A DNA stretch of 64,000 bases from Pyxicephalus adspersus (GCF_032062135.1 NC_092859.1:72659206-72723205); one strand, 5' to 3'. Positions 45,064 through 57,860 are shown, counted from the first letter of the stretch. Made by a program: numbers and translations. Notes: generated from the sequence alone by a model not told the origin.

Positions 45064-46260
45064 GACAGTGAGTCAATTGCCATGAACATTAAACTCCCTT
45101 CAGAAATGATGTCCCTCCTCAAACAAAACGTTACTTTTGAATGGCGGTCTTCCTCTCTACAATACCTGGGCATTCAACTCACTCATAGTTATGATGCTTT
45201 TTATTGAGCAATTTATGTAGCACCATTTTGAAAAAAATGTATGCGGATCTTGTCAATCCTCCTCCCCTCTGTCTTGGTTTGGTGGCATAGCCGCAGTGAA
45301 GATGAATGTGCTTCCTAGAGTAATAAATCTTTTCTGTACTCTCCCCATAATGATAATGAAATGAAAACTAGATTTCCTTCAATCTAAGATTACAGAATTC
45401 ATCTGGGGTAATAAATGCATCAGACTACTATGTTCTACACTGCTCACCCCTAAACATAGTAGTGATCTAGGGATTGCCCATTCAGGTGTCTCAACTTTCC
45501 CTGTTGGAGTCTGTCTTATAATAGACCCCAGTGGATGGATATAGAATCTCCATACTGTTCCTCTATGGCCATTAAAACCATATATGGGCGCTACCCTCCA
45601 TCAGTCTAAAATCATACGCCAATCGCTGTGATACTCATTAACTGTCTGGGGCCAGATTAAGGAAAACCCAGACATCTGCTCTGCACATGCTCTTCTGACC
45701 TCTTTATGGGGAATCCAGAATTTGGACCAGTCCTAAATTGCCCTGTGTGGAATCTTTCAGGTACTGCCAACTATTCTCTTTCATTACGTCCAAACTGGTC
45801 AACATGACCTTTGAAAATACCTGCAAATCAATTGAAGCTTCTAAAGACCAAATATCTCTTCTATATTCAACTCCCCCCTTCAGCATACATACATGGGACC
45901 TGGAGGAGTGGAGTGATACTACAATGCTAATACCTTATCCAAAGTATCCCTTAATGTGTCTTTAATCAAATTAAATTATAAAACAATGCTAAAGGTGAAA
46001 TTGCAAAAATCTTTCCTTGTTCCTCTCCACTATGTTTTAGAGGTTCTGGTATCATTGGGATTATAAAACTTGGTGTTCATGCCCAATAGCTCAGGAATTT
46101 TAGGGCTTGATTTGACTTGATTTCCCATGTTCTGCAATTATTGGTTCTATGCACTCCTGAGTGCGCTCTATTTAGTAAGATCCCACTTTAAGCCCACTAA
46201 GAGATTGATCGGATACCTCCTGCATTCTGGCAAGAAACCATTTTTTAAGCTTCTGAATGT
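45064..46260 (+). pseudogene. L1/Tx1-like LINE ORF2 remnant after the reverse transcriptase
   Basis: Plus-strand blocks are NIKLPSEMMSLLKQNVTFEW, LQYLGIQLTHSYDAFY, KKMYADL, IAAVKMNVLPRVINLF (after a frameshift), ITEFIWGNK, LTPKH and DLGIAHSG. Established L1-type ORF2 proteins show YLGI.L...l......l..D...W, GRI..vKM.vLPr.lYlf, FiW..k.pRi and L..pk..GG.g.P in this order. Stops and shifts are frequent, so it is an old copy. The similar fragment at 30090-30625 represents a more C-terminal part. Confidence 0.78.
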
Positions 46261-46335
46261 CCAAAGATCACATATTTGTTGTAGTTAAAAAAGATGAAAA
46301 TTAAAGCAAAACATCAATCCACTGCTACTGAAACA

Positions 46336-46409
46336 AATTGTTAAGACCAGCTTCTCATAAACTCTACGTTGGGCTTGGTAGAGTTTATGAGAAGCTGGTC
46401 TTAACAATT
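46336..46409. repeat. perfect 32-bp hairpin with 10-nt loop
   Basis: The left arm at 46336-46367 (AATTGTTAAGACCAGCTTCT... to CTCTAC) and the right arm at 46378-46409 (GTAGAG... to CTTAACAATT) are exact reverse complements, with the loop GTTGGGCTTG. There is no mismatch in 32 pairs, far better conserved than the decayed LINE next to it. Confidence 0.95.
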
Positions 46410-48542
46410 AACAATGTTTTTGCATAAAAACATCCTGTCAAAAAAAAAATCTAACTAAAATGTTAGAACAGCATAGTTTTCTTCTTTGAAATGAATGACA
46501 CAGTTAAGCCTTTTGTATCCTTTTATCAGGAAATTGGCAAATAGAAGCAAAACTGTACAATTTTAATGAAAAGCAAGCTTTCATCTTTTGTTTTGAGTAT
46601 ATTTCGTTTTCTGGCAATAAACATAATTTCAAACAAATATCTATCTACATTTATCTTTAATAAAATCAAAAATAAAGGTTAATTTCAACAGACGCTTTCA
46701 AAAAAAACATGATTACATCAGTTCCTAAGATTAACCAAGGTATAAAAAGTGTTTTTAGTGCCCTTTCTGTTAGCTTTGCGGTAACTTGATTCCCCCTATA
46801 TCCCTGAGTTAATGTGCTTGAGATGCTGTGTGGTACTAGATTGTGAACGGTGTAAATGTGTTATCAAGGTTTTTCACCTTTATGTGGCAAGGGGTTCCAG
46901 GGTTGATGACTGATAGGAAGTAAACATATTTTCACAGACTCTTGTTGAGTCCTTTTCGAGTTTCTGAAGCCCAAACTCATCTGGGTGGGAATAAGCCTTT
47001 ATTCCTCCTTCCATATCTTATATGGTAGTTAGATGCCATTAATATAGAATATAGAACATTAGTTTCAATAAATCCAAATTTAATATATTTTTTAAAAACT
47101 TTTAGTTATTTAAAGTTTAATTCCAATCCTTTGCCAAACCAGTTTGTCTTACCCAGGCTTGCAAATGTATAATGTTATTTTACTTACCTTTGTCCTGGCA
47201 ATAAGTGCTTTTCTTTTCCCTCCAACACTCACAGACCCTTATTGTTCTCAAATAAAATTATTTACAGATCCTGCATTGTACATGATGACCTCAGAGAATG
47301 TCACTGGTCTATCCTTTTCATCAATCACACACAAGGGCACCTGTTGGAACGTAAAGAAAGTAAACGTGAAAAACAAGCAATAAGTTTGTTTTGGAACAGA
47401 CATTTCTTAGGAGTTCAGCTTCAATTCAAAATTATTTAAAATTTTTAAATATAATAAATTTACTTGAAATACATATTGGAAATTTTTTGTTGGTAAAACT
47501 ACAGTAATCATCGTTTGAAAAAAAAACACAAAAGACTGTAAAAATTGTATTGCTAAGTCTGAAGACATGCTGCTGGTCTACAGAGCTGGTGTTAAATAAA
47601 GCCACCATTAAATTATAGCACAGCCCCTCATTAATTAATTTAATGTTACTGAAGTCTTTTTACATATTGCATATTAGGGTACTTACTCACAAGGAAACCA
47701 TCAGTACCTGAAAAAATACAGCCTGGTAATCATGGTTCTCTATACATATTATGCAAAATACTTAGTTATATATTCCAAAATCATAAGAGCCTGGGGTAAA
47801 AACACATGCATAAAAACCTGCATTTCCCTCAAGAAAATCAGTGTTTTCCAATTTGACATTTTCTGGTTGGCAGTGCAGTCATTGACAATGGACTGAACAT
47901 TATAGATACATGCTTCAACCTCATGCCTGCTAAATGTTTCACACATATTTTGTTCTAAAGTTTGGTATTCTGACCTTGTGGTTCATTCCACTTATGGCTA
48001 AACAGTTTTGTTCCACTTGCAGAACCAACAAAATACTGTATATACATTTTGAAGGTGGTACACCACAAATAAAAGACTTTTTTACTAAAATGTACAAGCT
48101 AGTAAATATTTGCAAATTAAATGCAAGCTAAATATATAGATATGATCCTGGCCTTAGTGCTTGTAAAAATTTTTTAGGAATGCTGCCCATTTATTCATAA
48201 CTTTTACATAATTTCATCCTCATCAATATGATTTTTTTTATAATTTTGTGTCTTGAGTTGTGAAGTTCTGATAAAGCATTTTCTGTTCAAATATAATGCT
48301 TATTACTTGAGTTTGATGGATATAAATATATCTGTACAGTTGTCATTCTCATTCTCACTAACACTTATAAAGGACGCAGCAAGTAAGTGACACATTCTTG
48401 TCACACAGATGGTTCATTTGCATAGCAAGCTTGCCACTGTTGCAAAGTTCTCCATTAAACAGAAGGGTTGGCATCCTAAGCACTTTTTAAAAACATCTTC
48501 ATTATTAGATGGTCGCAGTATGCATTAACAGAATGATACTAT
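46410..48542. other. no gene supported
   Basis: The frame at 47144-47383 (plus) starts with a hydrophobic stretch but its two cysteines do not fit the Kazal pattern and no splice partner is evident. The rest is AT-rich spacer. Confidence 0.5.
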
Positions 48543-48830
48543 GGGCCTAATTTATCAATACAATGTGCGTACGCTCGACAGGTGTACGTACGCGCCAGTC
48601 GGCAAGCTATATTACTGCTAGTCGGGGCCAAGTTCTAGTGAACTCGCCTGCCGGTTTCCTACAAAAATGAGCAAGGATCTTGAATATGCCAATTAAGGCG
48701 AATAATTTTCAGCTGTGTGATTCAGGAGGAGATGTTAAATTCAATGATAGCAATTGATTAGCGCACACCTCTGCCCTGTTCTGTGCGCATCTCCAGTCTA
48801 TTTTACAGGTCAGTTTGAATATTTAAAGGA
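48543..48830. mobile_element. MITE-like piece starting GGGCCTAATTTATCAATAC
   Basis: The left end resembles the GGGCCTGATTTATTAAAGC family but the inside is CpG-rich with a TGCGTACG...CGTACGC inverted repeat (about 48564-48596), like the 27702 family. The right end is not identified. Confidence 0.5.
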
Positions 48831-49864
48831 TGATTTTTTTGTGTAAGTGCTACTTTTTTATGTTACATTCTACTCAATCACAAACTTGCTTCAGTTATAG
48901 TTACATTTATTGCACTTGTTGTTTTGATACTTTTTCTTTTGGTTGCAACACTGCAAACTAATTTCTATCAAGCTGTATATATACTAAGTAGCACTTTCTA
49001 ATATGTCATCACACAATAGTATGACTATAAAAAAACATGTGAACAAACATTTGTGACCTGATTCAAATTTGATTTATGTTTGGCTTTAGAGCAATCACAT
49101 ATTTTAGTAAAGGATTATAGGCAAACATGTTATAATACATGTATGAAGGAACATTTAGTGATTTCACTTGTGTGTGTATGTCAAAATAATTTTAAATGTA
49201 TACCCATTGTCACATATTGGTATTTGAATATATTATGTACAAATATTTTTTTTCTGAATAAATTGTCTTGGTTTTTCTTTTTTTTTTTTAATAGTCTGTG
49301 GAAGCACATAAGGTGGATTCCTCCTTTACCCAGAAGCAATATTATCCATGAATGTTGCTTGTAGCCAAGCCCATAACATCTGAAATCGTAGAAACAAATA
49401 GGCAATCTTTTCAATTTGAAGCATGTGAAGCAATATGGTCCTTTTTCATCCTATAATTTCTCTTTTCTATGTATTTCTCTTTTCTATGTATATGTACACA
49501 CGTCTAAATGCATACAAACATGTTTTGCTTCAGGTGCATTTATGTCTTTACATACATGCATGAGTGCACATGAAGCAAAACAAGCAATATACACAAAAAA
49601 ATAAAAACTTACCTGATTGAGAACTGTGCAAAAGTGTGGCATTTTTTTCAACTGATAAAACACATTTCACATGCACATAGGGGGTCCGCCTTGGCGCACA
49701 ACTATGGGCTACCATCCTCCTGAAGTTTGGAGCACAACTATGCGCATCAAACAACAACTGAGTTTTAACAAGACAATTGTGCTGTTTTCAGCCTTTTCAG
49801 AGAAAGGAACAGCTTAAAAACAAATCACAATTGATTTTTTAACCACCTGAGCGTTACACTGAGG

Positions 49865-49899
<35 letters not shown>

Positions 49900-50970
49900 A
49901 ACCTGTCAATTAGTCAAGACTTGAAAGAAGGAATATGCATTAGACAACTTGCCACTTAAAAAAGGTTTGGTGGTAAGACTGGGACGCCGGAACCCAATGT
50001 TTAAGAAAAGGATTTGAACTGTGCTTTATGATTCTGACTTTTGTACCACAATTACTAATTAAATGCCTTGGACGTTTATATTAAACCACAAAAAATTATT
50101 TGTGAGCTTGTGTGAATATCTTAAGGTCACTTCACTTGGAAGAACCCAGGTACAAACAGCTGCCCCCATGGGGGTAAGTTGTACATGTCATTAAAGTGAA
50201 GTCTAATTTAAGGTGGTTACAGACAGCAAAGGTTGTTTATCTGTTTATAAATGAGAGTACTAAACAATACCCTGTTGCTCAGTAGGCACTGCAGACTTTG
50301 TGTGGAAATATTGGCTATTATTGGCTATTATTGAAATATTGGCTAATATTGGTATATTTTCTCTTGGGGAGACAATATACTTCAAGCTGAAAAATACGGC
50401 TTTTCAATTAACACAAAATCTATTTTGGACAAATGCCTGAAATGTATATTTGTGCTAAAAGTTTTCTCCCAATAGACTCAAATTTGTTTAGTTATTTTAT
50501 TATGGCAAAAAAGTCGCTGACTTACTTGGTTCTTCATAGTCCCTACTTTGCCAAATTGTATTGGACTCCACAGGACACTATTTATGTGCCTCTCTGGAAA
50601 ATAGAAATATTTTGTACATATAAGTGTAGTCTTCTTGTAATAAAATATTAATAACATGCAGAATAGTTTAATCCTTTTAGGCTTGAACAAAATTAAGCAT
50701 GTAATTATATATTAAAAGAAGGGACATTTTTTGTCTCCTTCTATCTCTTCTACTATTCCAAAGCCTATATATTTTAACTCATACACTGATTTTGAAAAGA
50801 AAATGAATTGCTATACTGCAAACTATATTATATTAAATAACGCAAAAAGTTAAATTCTTTTATCTGTTTTTACTGAAGTAGATGGGGAAAACTATTCATC
50901 GATTTACCACAAGGAGGCCTACTATACTAAGTACCGTATATTTTTTCAAACCCAAGTCATTAGAGTCAAA
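48831..50970. other. no gene seen apart from the MITE end and (AT)n at 49840
   Basis: AT-rich DNA. 'TATTGGCTATTATTGGCTATT' is a small tandem repeat at about 50309-50350. Confidence 0.55.
49840..49900. repeat. piggyBac-like MITE end followed by an (AT)n microsatellite
   Basis: TTTTTTAACCACCTGAGCGT and TACACTGAGGTCT match the terminus at 39940. It runs directly into about 14 AT dinucleotides (49869-49897). Confidence 0.7.
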
Positions 50971-51117
50971 GGGCTCTCATTATAAAATAGGGAATGTGAC
51001 ATTCCCTCATTCCTGGTTGGAATCAATTACTGGTATTGGAACACATGGACCTGGAAGATTCCCCACAGGGAATGTTTGAGGGAATGTATGATTACCTGAT
51101 TTATGAATGTAGCCACA
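50971..51117. mobile_element. MITE with about 45-bp terminal inverted repeats (GGGAATGT family)
   Basis: The left arm GGGCTCTCATTATAAAATAG then GGAATGTGACATTCCCTC and the right arm (GGGAATGTTTGAGGGAATGT ... 'TTATGAATGTAGCC') are inverted. The inner part ACACATGGACCTGGAAGATT occurs again at 59255-59278. Confidence 0.75.
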
Positions 51118-52050
51118 AATGAGCATTTTTTGTAGTTTTCACCTTGAAGCAACGGTGGCTTTAGTAAATTGTTTTGTTGCTGTTGGGTCTATAGGTTAAG
51201 GAGTCAAGTATCTGATCCCAAATCCTGTATTATAATTAAAGCAGCCATATTATACTGAGAAGCATGGCCCCAAAGTGCTGAACAATGGGTGTGGTTTAAA
51301 GGGACTTTGTCAATACACAGAAAATAATACCTAAATACTGTTCCACAAGCTTTTATGCTTTCCTGCACACAAAATATAGGTATACAAAAAGCTAACTGCT
51401 TCAGGCATATGGTCATAAACTACACCTATCCTATTCTTAACAGGCAAACTGTGTATGCTGTGTATGCTGTGTGTTTCGTTATACACGCCTCATCTGTGCG
51501 CTTAGATGCAATGCTATGTGTTGCATATTCCTGATCATTTCACTCCTAGCATACAAAGTACAGTGGTAATAATTACTTAACGGAGTGTAGCAATTAGTCA
51601 TAGGGTTATAGACAACTCTGTTTACAAAGTGCACGATTCTCTTTCAGGATACTTTCCCATTTAGCCACTTACTGTGCAAAAAAATTGCTTTAAATAAAAA
51701 ATTTTACCCTCAAATTAAACAACAAATAGTAATTTCCAAGCCAAAAATTTTAGGCCCCCTCCACCCTGAGCAAAAATTCTCTTAAAGCAAAAAACCATAA
51801 GCAAAAAAATCTTCCCTGCCTTCTAAACAGTTCCGGCATAATGATATGGTGTTGGCTCGAAGGCATGTGTTTATGAGTCACTCCCTGGGAAGTTTGGGCC
51901 CAAGGTGGTCAACTAATTTGTTTATATAAAATATCAGGCATTGCTGGTGATGCTTCTATGAGGCAAGCACCTGCTGGAGCCAAAAATTGACCAAATTTCA
52001 ACTTGAGAATGACACAAAGGGCCTGATTTAATAAAAAAATTGAATAAATA
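51118..52050. other. no gene seen
   Basis: AT-rich DNA. GGGCCTGATTTAATAAAAAA at 52019 looks like a separate remnant end of the GGCCTGATTTATTAAAGC family. Confidence 0.55.
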
Positions 52051-52330
52051 GGTTACCCTTCTGCCTCCCTCTATGGTCCTGATTTATTAAAGCTCTGCAA
52101 AGCAGGAGAGGATACACTTTCATCAGTAAACCTGGGTGATCCAGCACAACTGGAATAGATTTCCAGAGCAATTTGCTCTTTGTTAGCAAATGTTTTCAAT
52201 CCTGGACCTGATCAATTCCAGGTTTGCAGGATCACCCAGCTTCTTTGATGAATGAAGTGTATAGTGTATTCTCCAGCCTTAGAGAGCTTTAATAAATCAG
52301 GCCCATAGAGAGAGGCAGAAGGGATAACGG
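52051..52330. mobile_element. MITE of the GGCCTGATTTATTAAAGC family within an outer inverted repeat
   Basis: The inner element at about 52075-52304 has ends TCCTGATTTATTAAAGCTCT / AGAGCTTTAATAAATCAGGC and long internal arms (GATACACTTTCATCAG, CCTGGGTGATCCAGC against CAGGATCACCCAGC). It is bounded by TACCCTTCTGCCTCCCTCTA and its inverted partner TAGAGAGAGGCAGAAGGGATA, so the palindrome extends about 22 bp beyond the usual terminus on each side. Confidence 0.85.
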
Positions 52331-53117
52331 ATATCACCGTGCTTCATGCAAACAAAATACAGTACCATAAAAAAGTAAAAATAAAAAAAAAATATTTTTA
52401 CTGTGTAATAAAAAAACATAGTTATCAAAAATGTTTTAAATACAAAAAACACCTGAAAACATAAAGAAATTGATAAATTAAAAACTAAAAAACAGAAAAT
52501 CTAAAAAACCTAAAATTTTGCTATCTTCTTCTTGTCTTATAAAAACACAATCCTCTTTCTTTTGACCCTTTTCAAAAACAGTCAGCAGAGGAGAGAGAGG
52601 ACAGACAATAGAGGATGGATCTTATTTTTACAAAGGAACAGTGACGCTGTTATTTTTATCTTAACATAAAATTGATCCTGAAGAATGAGGAAATAAAACT
52701 CCTTCAAAGTTTTCATAACAAGACCATTAAATTTGGTAGGCTGAGGTCAGCTGAGAAGTGTAGGATCTTGTCAAAGATCCAAAAATGTATTTTACACACA
52801 TGGATTAATTTTCCTGGTTGAAATAAATTATATTTTTTATGTCTTTTTTTTTTTTATGCCCCATGCATCTGGAAGCAATATATATTGAGAAACACATCAA
52901 GAAATGATAATGGTACAATTATTAGAATATGCACATTACAATTGTTAACAACAAAAATTGTATACTCTATTCTTTTGTCTACATAATTTTCTTGTGTTTT
53001 TAATGTACAATACATTATGTTTTTATGAATAGTCAATGTGTATTAGATAGAATTACTGTAATTTGGTGCTGTTAATCCATTAAAAAATTTGTTTAATAAA
53101 TACTGCTGTTACAATAA

Positions 53118-53375
53118 GACAAGCCTGGAACGAGTGATCTAAGAGCCTGCTCGACTGGGAGAACAGCACATCAGACGGGCAAGGGGTTAAGAGTTGCTTT
53201 GAGTCTATAAAAACATAAGTTTTAGGATTTGTGTGTGTCTGGGGGAAGGGATGGGACCAAGATTATAAAGGTGGAAGGATAGAGAGGTGAGGTCACCAGA
53301 AATTTTAGGTGAGCTAGTGTAAACTTCCCACCCTCACTCCCTTGGTGGTGGTAGGGGTTAAGGGTTGGGATATAG
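53118..53375 (+). mobile_element. LTR-like G-rich repeat, fragment
   Basis: 'AAGCCTGGAACGAGTGATCT', GAGCCTGC and CGACTGGGAG, then CAAGGGGTTAAG, GGGAAGGGATGGG and 'TAAACTTCCCACCCTCACTC' follow the same order as 56448-56690. No coding sequence. Confidence 0.5.
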
Positions 53376-56300
53376 ATTTCCAGACATAAAATAAAAAAAG
53401 ATAGATGAAAATTTTAACATCATCTCATGACATCAAGTTAACACATTAAAAGTGGCCAAAGAACCACAGGGCACTTTTACCTAAAAATTGATATAATATA
53501 TACTATTATGGATTTTTTATTGTTAACAGTGTTTGTAAGTATTTTGGATTTTTCAATTTTTTTTAAAGATTTTTCTGATAGCAGTAAAAGTCACAGCTGT
53601 TGCTTCACTGGCTTTCAGTCATGTGGTAATAGTATACAAATTTTTGGCATGTGGCAAGTTACAGGCATATAGCTCGATCTGTGTTTGCAGTAAATTCATT
53701 GATAAGTAATATTTTGATAATGAGGTTATTTATTTATGAAATTAGCTATTGCAATGACATGTGGGAATTCTTAATTGATTCATGAAGTGATTGAAACTAA
53801 AAGTAGAAATATGCTGGGTATAAGTCTGCAGAATTGACCAAATGGTGGAGTAAAATGGTACTTTCTGCTTAATATAAAAAATGTTCTAAATGTGCAGCTC
53901 ATCCCTATTCTTCCATAGATTACATTTGTCCGGTTCAGTATAATTCTGTTAAGGAATTCTGTGTTAAACACCTATTCTTTATGTACCATGTGATTACCTA
54001 AACTTTCTACTTGTAATAAATAGGAGCCTAAATGATCCCTTGTTATTTAGCAGTCTGACATACCAACAGAGATTATTACACCATTACTGCAGCAGCTAGC
54101 AATTAAAATAAAGTAAAATAGCTAAATATTTAATAATGTATGTGTAACCTGATTGCAATATAGTAAAAAGTAGCAATGGTTCAGCTGGGCTGAACATTTT
54201 TTTCATAGAAAACAAGACGCTCCATTTGAAATCATGAAAAGTCACAGCAGATTCAACCTACTGTTAGAATTACACTCTGCTCTAAAATTGAAATATAGCT
54301 GTCCATTTCTAGATTTAAATCTGTTCAGCGTACATAAATACCTGCACTTTTTCTCCAGCATGGTGGATAATCAAAATTGGTAAAATCAGTGTTCTCAACT
54401 AAATGTCAGTAAAGTAAATGAACCAAATACACATCAGTGGAGCAGCAGTTATATGAATTTTGTGAAAATGAAAAAGATTTGATATGGTATATGGCACTGC
54501 AGAAAAATGATCCTTGGCAAGCATAAAGATATTATTTCCAGCAAAAGTGATGATGAACGCCTGTTGTTAAATTATAAATAGTTTGCTGTTTTTCACTGCT
54601 TTAAGCTAAAAATAATTTAGGTCTTGGTTAATTATAATGATTGGGCATATAAAAAGCATGATATTCTTGGTATACAACAACAAGTATACAACAAAGCTAT
54701 AATAAGCTCAAAATTCATCAATATTTTTGGTACAAAATAGCTGTTAAATTTGGCATATAACTGGAGGAACCATAAAACTTATCTCCAGGCAAATATTTTG
54801 CTGGCCAGAAATGTATTTACTAAGAGCCCCAATATTTTACAGGTTCACTAGCGGTGGAGTAAACAATGCATGCCCCAAATTACTTTTCAATGTCCTTTAA
54901 CCTAAACCAAAAAAGAAATGGTAGTGATGGCGTCTGCTCACAAAATATGTTGGATGGTGGCAAACATAACTGCCTACAACTAGCTTACAATATGACATCA
55001 TATTTAGTAATTATACAATCCCTGGAAGTGCATTTAACAGAACTTACAGCCCTATATAATATAGGAGCAGTTTGTAGCAGTCATTTGCTAGTTCATCCAG
55101 GTTCCCCTATTATAGTTTATCTTCTTGGAGAGCTTTAATAAAAGTGTTGGTCAGCCTCCGCTGCTGCCACTACCTCATCTATGTATGTATGTGTGTATTC
55201 CTGGTCTTCCTACTTAGATGGTACAATTAAACCCTGTAGCAACCTGTAAAAAGGACTTTACACAATGCATTAACTGTTAATAACTAATTTAGATGTGCTG
55301 CCATTACTACCTTTATCAGTTTGTCACTTCTGGGTAGCAATGGGCAGATTTCTGGTGCTGAAAACTAACATACCATGTTATGACTTTGAGTTACACTTTT
55401 AAAGTAGATTATCTGCATCTGTAACATATTCTAAATTCTTAGTATAGGATGTTAAAAAGCATTGCAATGCTGTAATTTTGGAAAAACATTAAGCTATACA
55501 CTGTAAAAAAAAATTTCATTGACAAGACAAAATGTGTTTTCGTCTCAGCAATTAAACCAGGCATGCACATAAGGAACAGAAATTACAAACAGTTATGGAT
55601 ATGCACATTAAACACCATTTTGTTCCCATTTTCTGCATATCCGTTTTTTATTTTTTGTTTTGTTTTTTTATTTTGCAAAATCTGTTTTTCCTATTTTACA
55701 TATTTATGAGCAATAGAAATAGGTTCTCCAGAAAGATGTTATTCTTAAAGGTGAATTAGTTCATATTCAGTACAGATTTTGCATTTTTACTTTTTTTATC
55801 TGAAGATCTTTACACCAATTTGACTTTTTTTTTTGTTAATTCCATATGTGGATGATTGTTTTGTATGTACAGATATGCAGCTGACTCTCTAGTGGTTACA
55901 TGGTTCTTAAGGAATATAATTAACATCCCTTGTTTAAATAGAAATGTTAGCATATTTTAGCAAATACCTTAAAGTCCAACTTCAAACAAAACATCTAATT
56001 TTTAGTTTTGGATACATCAACGATGCATTGGAACTTTTATAAGGCTTTTAATGCTGGGCAGCAAATATCATAAATACAAACTGCTAATCTCAGTATTCCT
56101 GGCATGGCTTCTTTAAGGGTAAGTTTCTATATAAACTTTATTTGGATGTCATTTGTGAGTAAAATAAACATGTTTTTTCAGACGTTATTTTAAATATGGT
56201 GAGTTACTTGAATTTCACACAGATTTTTTATCTAATCAGAGCGGGAAGGGTAGCATGTTTCCCTGAAATCAGTGCAGGCATCTATTGTACTAGCCAATAA

Positions 56301-56447
56301 TTAATGCAGAAGGTTTGAAGATTAAGTGCCACAATTTTCTTTTTAATGCAGCCAAAAATAACAAGATACATGCAGAAAAAAAAGAAAAGGAAAATCAGTT
56401 TGCTTCAAATAACATTTTTCCTCTATAGTTCTTTTCTTTCTTAGTCA
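53376..56447. other. no gene seen apart from the MITE piece at 55085
   Basis: About 3 kb of AT-rich DNA without recognised exons, repeats or structured arrays. Confidence 0.6.
55085..55140. mobile_element. MITE tail piece (variant B)
   Basis: CATCCAGGTTCCCCTATTAT, AGTTTATCTTC and TTGGAGAGCTTTAATAAAAG match the right end of the GGCCTGATTTATTAAAGC family and the fragment at 39105. Confidence 0.6.
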
Positions 56448-57135
56448 GCGAGGCCTGGAGCGGGGGGAAGGGAGTGAGGGCTAGTGGAAGGCCTGCATGA
56501 CTGGGAGGGGTAGGGAGCAGGCAGTGCAAGGGTTAAGGTGCTAAGGATTGGAAGGGGATTGACTTAGGTGATAGGAGGGGTGGGAGGTGTGAAAAAGGGG
56601 GGGGACGGAAGGGGTGTATCATTTTACAGAGGAACGGAGAGAGAGGAGAAAGTTTCCCACCTGACCTTCCTGGGGGATTAGGGGATTTGTTGGGGGGGGG
56701 AGGGTTTAGGCAGTGAGGTCCTCGAGGGTGTTGTTTGGCGTTATAGTTTCAGTGGGGGTAAGAGACCCATCTACGGTATGGTAGTCTCTGGAATTGTTGT
56801 GGTTTTTGGGAAGGTTCCATTATTTGGTTGGTTAAGGGCTGCGGGTGCAGATGGTATCGTTCCCGAGCTGGTGGTTTACGGCAAGCAAACATATCGCGGC
56901 GGTGCAGACCCAATAGTATTGGAGAAGGTAGTGGGGGCCTTCGAGGACCAGTAACCTAAGGTGTTAATTCATTAGGTTGGGTTTTGGTTAATTAGGATTA
57001 ATCATTTGAGAGGTTATTTGATATGTTAATTATTGTTGGTTATTTGGTTGTTGTTTTTTATGACTGTTTATGAATTTTTATGTTTAAATAGGTTTGTTTA
57101 ATAAAAGGGGCCTGTGAGGCTAATTAACCAAGTTA
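56448..57135 (+). mobile_element. LTR-like G-rich repeat, longest copy
   Basis: Starts 'GAGGCCTGGAGCGGGGGGAA' and is very G-rich to about 56760. It has GAGAGAGGAGAAAGTTTCCC and 'CCCGAGCTGGTGGTTTACGG', then a T-rich 3' part and GTTTAATAAAAGGGGCCTGT with a polyadenylation signal. Related copies are at 19440-20065 (minus) and 53118-53375. No open frame with recognisable motifs. It is immediately followed by the LTR-family fragment at 57150. Confidence 0.55.
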
Positions 57136-57149
57136 TGGTATGGTGTGCT

Positions 57150-57425
57150 TTCCCCCAACCCAATGCTGCATTCTTCACCTTTAACACTTCAGCCTTGGGA
57201 GGCTAGTTGCACTGTCCCAGCACACAGTTGCTCCAAGGACTTCTGTGCGCAAAGGGTGGCATCTGGAGAAGGACTGACAGAGAACTTGGAGCCAACAGAT
57301 TGCACAGTACAGGGGAGATGAGTAGAGGCAAGTCCAGAATACAGAGCCACAGGTAATACACAGGTATTCCTCTCATCAAAAAAGAGATCCAAGGGTAAAG
57401 ACAAAGTAGAGTCGGGGTCATTCAT
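57150..57425 (-). mobile_element. LTR-like repeat fragment (family shared with 34686-35400)
   Basis: In plus orientation it parallels 34727-35000: CCCCCAAC...AACACTGCAGTCTTCACC-like start, 'cagcctcgggagactggttgc', 'gggatggtgtctgg', GAGCC(C/A)ACAGAT, GCCAAGTCCAAAATACAGAG and AGAGT(A/C)(C/G)GGGTCA are shared in order. The sense of the family is minus here. It is truncated at both ends. Confidence 0.7.
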
Positions 57426-57860
57426 TCTCAAAATCCCAAGAACCCAGGGCACACAAGCATTCTGATCAGTTGCGCTTCAACTTACCAACTTCTTACAGCA
57501 CAATATTGTCCTTAAAATGAATGATGACAGTTAGTGAGGTGTGAAAGCTAGAGATTGAGTTTATACTTTGACTTTATTGCATTGTATTGTATGCTTTCTT
57601 CTTTTTTCTATTTATTAATGTTGAAATTTGCATTATGGGTGGTATTTAGGCTAGCCATACACTATTCAAAAATTTCAGAATCAAGAGTCAAAACAATTCC
57701 ATTTACAATGATATGTCTTTATGATATTTGGTAAGATTGTTAATCAAATATTGATAAGACAAAACCTTTTTTCTGTTGTTGTTGCTGATTGGGTAACCAC
57801 AATATTGAAACCCAAACCACTTTTTGTGTTACAATTCATACTTTTTTGGATAAAATTATA
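57386..57860. repeat. direct duplication, copy 1 (about 470 bp)
   Basis: Sequence from GATCCAAGGGTAAAGACAAA to 'TTTTTGGATAAAATTATAAT' recurs at 58029-58495 with few substitutions. Copy 1 has about 20 extra bases near 57705-57730. It includes the last about 37 bp of the LTR-like fragment. Confidence 0.93.

Noticed and set aside
47144..47383. Open frame with a hydrophobic N-terminus and two cysteines that might be a second secreted inhibitor
   Set aside because: Cysteine spacing does not fit Kazal or another family I know, no splice sites or TATA box are convincing, and composition is like the AT-rich surroundings.
49080..49364. 94-residue plus-strand frame
   Set aside because: Contains a poly(T)-coded Phe run and no family resemblance. 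AT-rich chance frame.
57189..57452. Minus-strand frames in the LTR-like fragment
   Set aside because: The region aligns with non-coding LTR-like DNA at 34727-35000.
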